From contig CM062813.1 of the NCBI GenBank assembly GCA_031772625.1, positions 697,882,420 through 697,946,419 on the forward strand: DNA of 64,000 nt. Direction: 5' to 3'. This document shows, one piece after another, positions 55,963-64,000 of this stretch. How positions within the stretch are numbered: the first letter of the stretch is position 1; each line of letters starts with the position of its first letter. The stretch is from Pinus tabuliformis. Its lineage: Eukaryota; Streptophyta; Pinopsida; Pinales; Pinaceae. The notes below the pieces were generated by a model that was given only the letters and a program-made list of their open reading frames with translations, did no database searches and was not told the DNA's origin. A program made the translations under genes and the position numbers.

Positions 55963-57127
55963 TGAAAACTCCTAGATCTAACAATCTTAGGAATCCTATT
56001 GCAACTAGCTGAATCTACTTATCCTAGATTATATATAACATTACAAGCTTATTTCAGATTTATTCATGAAACATTGAAGTAAATTACTGAAGTAGCCTAC
56101 ACCAATTAAATATGATTCTAAAACATAGAAACTTAGCAAGCAAAATAGAAACACATAGCACACAGTTATTTTTGGACAATAGTCCCTGGAAAAACCCAAT
56201 GCGGGAAAACCGGTGCAATAGCTCTGAGGGTTTATTATTATTAAGTAGTAGCAAAATCTGAACACATCATTGAATACCTTACAATGTTATTTAGTTACAG
56301 AGAGAAATACTGGCAGAAGCTTTGTGAGTTTTACCTCATATAATCACTGAGAAATGCTGGCTGATCCAACCCCAAACTAACTACCCCTTGGATTTTCTGA
56401 CTGCCTTTGCACAGTGTTTGCGTCAGCCCAACATCAAGCTCTTTGGGTGCTGTGTCACTTCTTTAGATGGTCTATTTATTGCCCAGGCGATTTGATTTCT
56501 GCCTCCCGGTCTCACACCCCGGCTTTCGGCTTCTGAAAATCGAATTCCTCTACAGATTTCAAACTCCTCTCTCTCCCTCTACACTGCTTCTGCATGGCCC
56601 TTCTGGCCTTGCGTCAACCTCTACGTCAAGGCTTTTGGATCACTCACTGCCTCTCTCTGCTGATGTATCTCCGGCTGAGAATCTCTCTCTCTGGAAGCTG
56701 CTATCCTTGCCCCTCAACTGCAAGAGATCTCTTTAATTGATTTTTCCTCCTGAGAACTCCTCACTTCAGAAAATTGATTTCCTCAATCTCTCTGTGTGTT
56801 TTCCAAATGACCCTCAAGCCCCTTCTTATATCTTCCTATTGGAAAACCAACAGCCTAGATTAAAACATAATCAAAGACTCAAATCGTTTTGGCTTGATCC
56901 ATGGCTTTTTGTAGAAGTTTCACCCCTGATTAGATTAATACCCATTAATATTTTAATTTTCCTAAGTTTAGACATAGGAACCCCATTAAAAATATTAGTT
57001 ATTTTAATAAAATCACTTATGGGTGGAATTTCCCAAAACGCTTTCTAGTTTCTTTGGAATACCTCTGCCCAAGCCTCCTTGCAAAATTTGAGGCTTAGAG
57101 AACATCTGACGTTGCCCTAAATCAACA
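55963..57127 (-). repeat. D-type LTR with internal start
   Basis: Starts TGAAAACTCCTAGATCTAAC (compare TGAAATTTCTAAGTCTAAC of D) and ends CTAAATCAACA, followed by the D polypurine tract complement CTCCCTCTTAGCG. Has GGACAATAGTCCCTGGAAAAAC near 56173. The first three bases of the usual TGTTGAAA are missing. Confidence 0.8.
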
Positions 57128-57625
57128 CTCCCTCTTAGCGAGGAATGTGCTCTAGCAATACATTGCTACTGCATATTTCTCTGACTCTGAAGCATCATCC
57201 TCTGCGTCGCTGATGTCTTGCATGCTGTCCACCAACTACTGCGTTGTTGCTACTATGGTATTGTTGCCTTTGACACTACCACTTCCAACACTGCATCCAT
57301 ACTACAACTCCCAATCAAGTATTGCATCTACTATGCTACTAGCACTGCCACTGCTAGCACTGCATCCGTACTGTAACTCAGTTGCTGAGAGAAGCAACTG
57401 AAAACACCCAAAACTGGACAAGTATCCAGTGGATATACCTAGGTACTGAAATCCTGACTACCACTAATTCCATGCTCTCTTCTGAAGCCACTGTGTTGCT
57501 GAAGCTTTGCACTATGCCTCCTTGCACTGCAACCTCTTTGCTTTGTGCTGCTCGCATTCTGGCACTACTAACCATTGCATCTGTCGAATCAACACTCCAT
57601 GGTACCAACTGAAACTCCATCATCT
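57128..57625 (-). mobile_element. Internal remnant beside the D-type LTR
   Basis: Polypurine tract then CTGC/ACTGCATC-rich sequence like that of D at 7996-8900. No Gag. Ends where element L's LTR begins. Confidence 0.6.
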
Positions 57626-60042
57626 ATTGGAAAATAATGGGTGGAGGGGGGGGTGGGGGGGTGAATCAATATTCCTTAGCAATTAGCACTTTTAAATCTT
57701 TTCAGAGCATTAGTTAATCTTCAATTATTATTAATGTTTATGCAGTAATAACAGTAAATAAAAGAACACGGGAGGCACAAAAATTTTAGGTGGAAAACCC
57801 CCTCTGGGTCAAAAACCACCAAACGTTTTTCTAATAAATTCTTTAATCTTCAGCCCCAACTGAAATGAAAGAAGCAACTTCCTAGTATTCTATAAAAGCA
57901 TTCTTCTCCAGCTCCCACTGGAAGGACGCCCCAATGCCTTGGTTTCTTCAGTAATCAACTAAATGGATGCCCCAACACCCTAGACCAACCTACCACCCTG
58001 AAGTGTTCACAGGCTCCAACCTATAGGTGACTTCATGCACCTACCTGGCACCTCCTTGCCACCATATAATGATTGAAATGAGACAAGAGTGTGGATTCCC
58101 GTACTAGGGACAATGATCCACGATACAATATGATTTACAATGATTTTGACTGAACACCCAATCACACTATGACCTGCAACCCAACCATGACATCATCCCA
58201 ACAAAGACTCCTATACCTCCCAACAATGCCTTTTCGACTCTAGGCAGATTGATTCTTTTACAATAATGACTCTTCCAATGATGACACTTTTACAAATGAC
58301 TCTTTTACAACTTTACAATGATGACTCTTAGCCTTGACACTTCTTCACAATATACGAATGGTTGTCATGTCTTTAAAGGATGTCCAACTGCAATGCTTCC
58401 TTTTATTTGATACTTCAGCTCTTGAATGCTCGCTTGATGATGTCCTTGAATCTTCTTCTACCTGCATGCAAATTTGCCCAGTGAAACCCAATCTCAAAAG
58501 GAAAAACAAAATACCCTTTAACTTATCTCTGCCTGCAAAACACATGTAAGTGCATAATAATGAATAAATACAAATTAAAATTACAATGTGTACCTGAAAT
58601 TTTCTTGTCACTTTTGTTGTTGACTTGTTGCAGCAGTAGAAAAAGACTCCCACTCTTGATATGGGCCTGGGCTCTATGCAAGACTATATCCAAAACTGAC
58701 CTAAAGATATATACAATAGAAACTAATGACAGACCCTAGACTTGTGATGAACCAAGTTCTAAGTACAACAATAGAGACCATTCTATCAACTATGACAAGA
58801 CAAGTAACATGAACTTACAACATCATATAGATTTAGTAGACTTGGTGTAGCATCAAATGTGTAGTATCAAGAATAGGACATCCAAAATGTGGTATCAAAA
58901 CTAATTGTGACATATAGAGACATAGAGATATAACCGAGACCCTATATATACTTACGTTGTCCTGCAAAAACATATGTCAGAGATGATACTCAAAATTCAA
59001 ATGTAAACACTTAATCATACATACCTTGTTGTAGGAGACTTACCCTTGACTATTGATGTGTGGTCCTTACTGTAGTGATCCTTGAATGCATGATTTTTCT
59101 TGCCTTCTAGGAGCTCGATATTGAATATGTTGTATCTATGTAATTTCGAATCTCCAGGGTCTGAAATTTCGTCCTGTGGTAGCCCTCTAAGTCCTCTTTG
59201 CAACCCCACAGGTCTGATCAAGATTGGATTCATCAAGAAAGAGTTATGCCCAATCTCCCACGATAACATGATTATAGCTTGGTTTAGTAGAGCGAACTTG
59301 TACGAAGTGCCACGTGTCATTTTTGCGGCCTTCGGCCCTGAAACTTCTACTCAACAAACTACAATCCATGTTATTTTGTGACTATTTACGAAATTTAAAT
59401 CCAATGCTCAGAGAGAAAGTTATGACGATTTTCCCAATGTCACTTGTTTGACATGGAATTCGTGAGCTTGCAAAAACCCTAACTTCCTCAGATCATATCT
59501 TCAAAAATATAGTGAACCAAGGTCTGAAGTATGGTCACGAGGTTCATCAAGATTTTGGCTCAAATGGGTTTTAATTTTAGCTTCTAAAGCTTCGCAGAAA
59601 ACAAGTTATAGCGAAAATGCCACGATGACCTGTTTGAAGCCAAAAAATCCCTACAAGAGGAGGATATGAGGGTCATTATTTATATGAATGTCTTGAGTTG
59701 AGAGGGTCCTCAACAAGTGAACATTGGAGGGATTTTAGGAGCAAAAAAATATTATTAATTATTGACTATTCAATGACCACAACCAATTATGAGTGCCATG
59801 CCACAACCCCATAGGGTTTTAGCCCACTAACTGGGGTTACTAACTTCAAACGCAAATAACTCTCAAACTGTGAAGAAATGGGAGGCATACCATATATCAA
59901 CGGAAACATCTCGATGAGTAGAATCTATTGAGAATATCTTTGACACAAAATAATATGATTTTTCAAGTCAAAATGCCCTTGCAAGATCGGGGTAGCCCGT
60001 CGTGCTACTTGAGTTGACATCAATGACAACCACTGATCAACA
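57626..60042 (-). repeat. 3' LTR of SIRE-like element L
   Basis: Right end ACTGATCAACA at 60042 touches the polypurine tract complement ATCTCCCCCTTTGGC. The left end is not sharp: G-rich TGGGTGGAGGGGGGGG at 57638 and the R/U5-like GGTGGAAAACCCCCTCTGGG at 57789 belong to it. About 2.4 kb is long for an LTR, so a nested piece is possible. Confidence 0.65.
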
Positions 60043-60064
60043 ATCTCCCCCTTTGGCATTGATG
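60043..60064 (-). other. Polypurine tract of L
   Basis: Minus strand TGCCAAAGGGGGAGAT directly before TGTTGATCAG, as in SIRE-lineage copia elements. Confidence 0.8.
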
Positions 60065-60227
60065 GCAACACAAGTATTCCCCCTGCGATCATGACACCTC
60101 TTCCTACTACCTTCTCTCCCTCTTTGTCATCAATGGAAAAGGGTAACTCTCCCTGACAAACAACCATCCTGCGAACCTGTACACACCTCCACTCCCCCTT
60201 TCTACTCAAGTAGATAAGAGAAAGAGT

Positions 60228-61650
60228 CTAATGAAAACTTGGGAGAATCCAAAGCTTTTGGCGAAGATAATCAAATGCTTCACGAGGTAATGGTTTAGTA
60301 AAGATGTAAGCAATTTGTTCCTTTGTGCCAACATAGTCAAGCTTTATATTCCTTTCAGCGACCTGCTCTCTAATGAAATGATATTTAATCGGAATGTGCT
60401 TTGTTTTGGAATGCATCACATGATTTTTGGAGATATTGATGGAGCTAGTGTTATCGTAAAAGATGGGAATAGGCTCATCAAACTTTACTTGAAGATATTT
60501 CAAAGTTCACTTCATCTAGATAACTTGTGTACAACAAGTTGTTGTCGCGATATGTTATGCTTATGTTATGGATAACGAGATTGAAGACTCCTTTTTACTT
60601 AACCATGAAACAAGACAACCACCTAGATAGAATGTTGCTCCACTAGTACTTTTACGATCATCAACACTTCCTGTCCAATTTGCATCTGTATAAGCTTGGA
60701 TAACCAGATCATTTCCTTTGGGATGCCATAGACCATATTCTATTGTGCCCTTAATATATCGAAGAATTCTTTTGACGGAAATAATATGAGATTCTTTTGG
60801 TGCTTCTTGGAATCTTGCTACTTGTCCAACTGCCTGCATCACATTAGGCCGGGAGGCTGTCACATATAGGAGACTATCAATCATGGATATATACAACCTT
60901 TGGTCCACATCCTTGACAAATCTTCTAAGCTTAACTTGCAACCTGTTATCATGGGGGTAAGGATTGGCTTGCAATCTTCCATCTGGAATTTTTTAAGCAT
61001 TTCCTTGGTGTACTTGGTTTGATATATGAATATTCCTTTATCCTGCTGAGAAATCTGAAGCCCCAAAAAGTATGTCAGCTCACCAAGCATAGACATTTCA
61101 AACTCACTTTGCATTTTTGTGGCAAAGTCTTACTTAATATGTCATCATTACTTCCAAAGATTATATCATCCACATATACCTCGATAATCATTAGGTTATC
61201 TTGATCCACTTTCACATAGAGATTGTTGTCAGCACTTCCTTTCTTGAATCCTTGTTGATGTAGATACCTATTAAGACGATCATACCAAGCCCTAAGAGCT
61301 TGCTTGAAACCATACAGTGCCTTCTTTAATCTGGAAACGTAGTTTTCTTTGTCAGTGAAAAGAAAACCTTCGGGTTGTTCAATGTAAACTTCTTCCAATT
61401 CACCATTTAGAAATGTTGACTTAACATCCATTTGGTAGACCTTGATTTTTCTCGAGCATGCATAAGTGAGAAACATCCTGATAGCTTCCATTCTGGCAAC
61501 AAGAGCAAATGTTTCTTCAAAATCAATTCCTTCAACTTGTGCATATCCTTTGTAGACTAATCTACCTTTATTCCTGGTAACCTGTCCAACCTCATTCAAT
61601 TTGTTTTTGAAGACTCATTTAGTTCCAATAACATTTTTATCCTTTGGTCG
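60228..61650 (-). pseudogene. RT and RNase H of L
   Basis: RT at 61599-61075: [59 protein letters not shown] and intact [11 protein letters not shown]. The frame breaks near 61110 (YFLGLQISQQDKGIFIYQTK in the next frame, to 60881), then again to 60974-60561 (LLRYIKGTIEYGLWHPKGN equivalent and WTGSVDDRKSTSGATFYLGG), a stop near 60555, and RNase H ends at 60503-60228 (FYDNTSSINISKNHVMHSKT, KHIPIKYHFIREQV). SIRE/Maximus lineage by these motifs. At least three breaks. Confidence 0.88.
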
Positions 61651-61869
61651 TGGAACCAATTCCCAAGTGTAGATCTTCTCAATTTGATCCAGTTCTTCAT
61701 TCATAGCTGCAACCTAGTGTTCATTTTGACTAGCTTCCTCAAAATTTCTAGGCTTAAAAATCGCTAAAAGGGCAAGATGGGCTTGCTGTGATGAACGAAG
61801 ATGTCGACTTCTTCTGGTTCCAATTCCTTCATTTATGTTTTCGATGATCTGATTTGACAGATGATTCTT

Positions 61870-62700
61870 TTAATACCGTTCTTTTGAACCTTTTGGAGAC
61901 ACTTCTTGTACATCTTGCTGATCATTTCTTATTTCTTCTTGGTTGACTGGTGTTTCCTTATTTGATTGGTCTTGTTCTGGAGCTTCTTCTTCATCCTTCA
62001 TAGATTGTACCTCAAGCCCCTCGTATTTTCTTGAAGAGACGATCTCATTTTTATCCTGTAGGACACAATCTTTGTCAAAAGTAATATTTATACTTTCAAA
62101 TACTTTTTTTTCCTTAGATTGTTGCATCTATAAGCCTTTCTTTTGCATGTATAACCAATGAAAATACATTCGTCAACACGGGAACCGAACTTGCCCAATT
62201 TTTGGTCTTCTCTTTTGTTGTAGCATTTACTTCCAAATATTTTTGAAGTATTAGACGTTATTTGTCTTCCTTTCCATAGTTCGTATGGAGTCATGTTACA
62301 ATTGTTCCTAAGAAAGCCTCTGTTTATAATGAATACAACAATATCAATTGCTTGAACCCAGAATTTATTCCATGTTCGTCACAGTATTGCTTAAATGCTT
62401 TGGACGTGAATTCTCGACAATTATTTGATCTTAGACATTTGATATTCAAATAGGTTTCATTTTCAACCAATTCCTTGTAGATTTTGAAACATTCGAATGC
62501 CTCAGACTTTTTCTTCAGAAAACTAACGACTGTCATTCTGGTGTAATCATCTATCATTAACACAAAGTATAATTGATTGTCTAAACCTTTTGTTCTCATA
62601 GGACCACATAGACCAGTATGTATTAATTCCAATGGACATGATGCAAAATGTTCCTTTGTCTTGAACTCGACTTTTGGCTATTTTCCATGCCGACAAGATT
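61870..62700 (-). pseudogene. Integrase region of L
   Basis: 62632-62324: ELIHTGLCGPMRTKGLDNQLY (first catalytic Asp of HxDLxGP replaced by Thr-Gly here), DDYTRMTVVSFLKKKSEAF, IKCLRSNNCREFTSKAF (RSDNG changed to RSNNC). 62294-62088: MTPYELWKGRQ, KIFGSKCYNKRED, DECIFIGYTCKRKAYR. Two of three catalytic positions look lost and the segment with the catalytic Glu is missing between these parts. The 62127-61870 frame is the acidic linker before RT. Confidence 0.8.
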
Positions 62701-62797
62701 CACATATCATATTGGTAGGTTTTGAGATTTTTGGCATTTCTCTAACTGCTTCCTTTTTGTTGATCTTGACCAAATTGTCAAAATTTATATGTCCCAT

Positions 62798-64000
62798 TCA
62801 TTTGTGCCATAACCATCTCTCATCTTCTTTTTCTAAGAAACACCCTTTAGGTGTCTTATACAAAATATATATGTCGTTTGGAGCTCTGCTTGTTGTAGCC
62901 ACAATTTTACCAAACTTGCCTTTCTTGATTTCAAATTTCTTTGAGTTGAATAACATCATGTGTCCTTGATCGCACATCTGTCCAACGCTGACCAAATTGT
63001 GATTAATATTTTCAACCAACAACACATCCTTTTCTAATGCATCCTTCCTTCCATGAGTGACTGTACCTACTCCTATGACGTTTAAAAGACCCGTCATTTC
63101 CAAAAGACACTGTTCCATCCTTATTTTCTTTCAATGATATGAACTTATTTCTATCTCCAGTCATATGCGCTGAGCAACCACTGTCAACATACCATACGTT
63201 TCTGTTGCTTTTAGCCTTGAGAGCAAGAGCACACCTTTGAGTCTTCCTTTCCCATACTTGTTCATTCTGATTTTGAGAGAATCCCTTTGAAGAACTTCCA
63301 AGTCTATAATCTTTGGTCAAGTGTCCAAAATTTTTACATTTGTAACATTCGACATCATCTCTCAAATGATCAAATCTGTTGATATTCTGCTGAGTTTTGG
63401 AATATCCATTTCTGAGAGATCTCCTGGAATTATATTCATTCCAAACATACATGTGACATTTTGAAGCTCTATTTCCAAACCTTCCACATGAATAACAATG
63501 ACCATAAAAGATAGGTTGATACTTGGGAGGAAATCTTCTTCGAGGAATCATCTTCCAAGGTTCTTCCTGCGAGTCTTGATCTCTCAATCTAGCTGGGAGA
63601 TCTACCTGCTTGGTAGATTTTGCAGATCCATCTTCTCTAGTTTTCATAGAAGGACTTGACTCATTTTCGAATTTTTCTTTGTAACCAAGACCAGTGTTGT
63701 CGCTGCATGATCGTTGGTTGTTGATGAGTTCATCCAAAATCTTTGAGCTATTGGCATAGTTTTGACACGTTTTTCCGTTTTTTACTTCCTTTCTTAAAGA
63801 AATGATTTCAGCTTCCAATGCTTCTCTTTCCTTGTTGCTTTCCTTTCATTCTTTCCTGAGCGATTCTTCAATTTGTGTGTATTCTTCAACCTTGATTATA
63901 AGATTTAGGACCTGTTCCCTTTCTGTCTTTAATTCGTCTTCAAGAGTGTTGGCATGCTTCTTCTCGGCCTTGAGCTCTTTGATAACCCTGATCACTTCGT
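62798..64000 (-). pseudogene. Gag-protease of L, runs off window
   Basis: Reads from the right edge: a Glu/Lys-rich coiled coil, a stop near 63847, then EAEIISLRKEVKNGKTC. Two CCHC knuckles follow: CYSCGRFGNRASKC (His to Asn) and CYKCKNFGHLTKDY (last Cys to Tyr). The protease site is WYVDSGCSAHMTGDR (about 63190-63145), then SFGNDGS, and after a frame break at ~63060 GTVTHGRKD, VLLVENINHNLVSVGQMCDQ (pre-integrase). Each knuckle has lost one metal ligand. Confidence 0.85.

Noticed and set aside
53441..55975. Many overlapping long open frames on both strands
   Set aside because: They are translations of the GC-rich repeat units (SRNRP.., GNQPPGLPGADS..) in all frames; no domain, no start context, no non-repeat part.
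1..64000. rRNA, organelle-derived blocks or bacterial operons
   Set aside because: No rRNA or plastid/mitochondrial gene signature was recognised; the MurJ exons have spliceosomal introns, so they are nuclear.

Overview
The window is plant nuclear DNA, most likely from a large-genome gymnosperm; a fern or other non-flowering land plant is possible. Two facts point there. First, five plus-strand exons (4496-4619, 32662-32828, 32935-33007, 33182-33308, 33395-33527) join in one unbroken frame to give the C-terminal ~207 residues of a MurJ/MviN-type lipid II flippase of cyanobacterial (plastid) type. As I recall, the plastid peptidoglycan pathway is kept in mosses and some gymnosperms but mostly lost in flowering plants. 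Second, the first of these introns is about 28.0 kb and is filled with nested LTR retrotransposons. The N-terminal exons must lie upstream of the window.

Layout. 1-3835: decayed minus-strand Ty1/copia remnant (C). 4496-4619: first visible murJ exon. 4620-32661: giant intron. It holds a gag-only element D (6893-11447, TSD GGTTG), an LTR with PBS (E1, 12699-13852), a D-type LTR fragment (14111-), a tRNA-derived SINE (15884-16093), solo LTR F (16199-16790, TSD AGATG) and solo LTR E2 (16898-31356, TSD TAGGT). E2 is itself split by a solo D LTR (17181-18130, TSD AGGAG) and by a tandem copia array LTR-A-LTR-B-LTR (18607-31178). 32662-33527: four last murJ exons and the stop. 33471-34822: a 676-bp tandem duplication of the gene's 3' end.

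34606-52740 is a second nest. A minus-strand gag-only copia element K (35438 to about 52730) has a non-coding LTR element G (36407-44491, TSD ATTAT) in its 3' LTR and a small gag/protease-only element J (46909-50031, TSD CTTAG) in its gag. It also carries a SINE (45425-45674) and a foldback MITE in its 5' LTR. G in turn carries a sister MITE and a ~900-bp near-perfect palindrome built from gypsy-like LTR ends. 53455-55962 is a GC-rich repeat island unlike anything around it. 55963-57620 is another D-type LTR and its start of internal region. 57620-64000 is a minus-strand SIRE-like copia element (L) running off the right edge.

The murJ exons are the only host gene seen. Every retroelement coding region found carries at least one disabling change (stops, frameshifts, deletions, a lost RT aspartate). 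Several families (D, K, J, G) lack reverse transcriptase altogether and would depend on others. Boundaries come from TG..CA ends, tRNA-Met-type PBS, polypurine tracts and target-site duplications read by eye; no alignment or database search was run.
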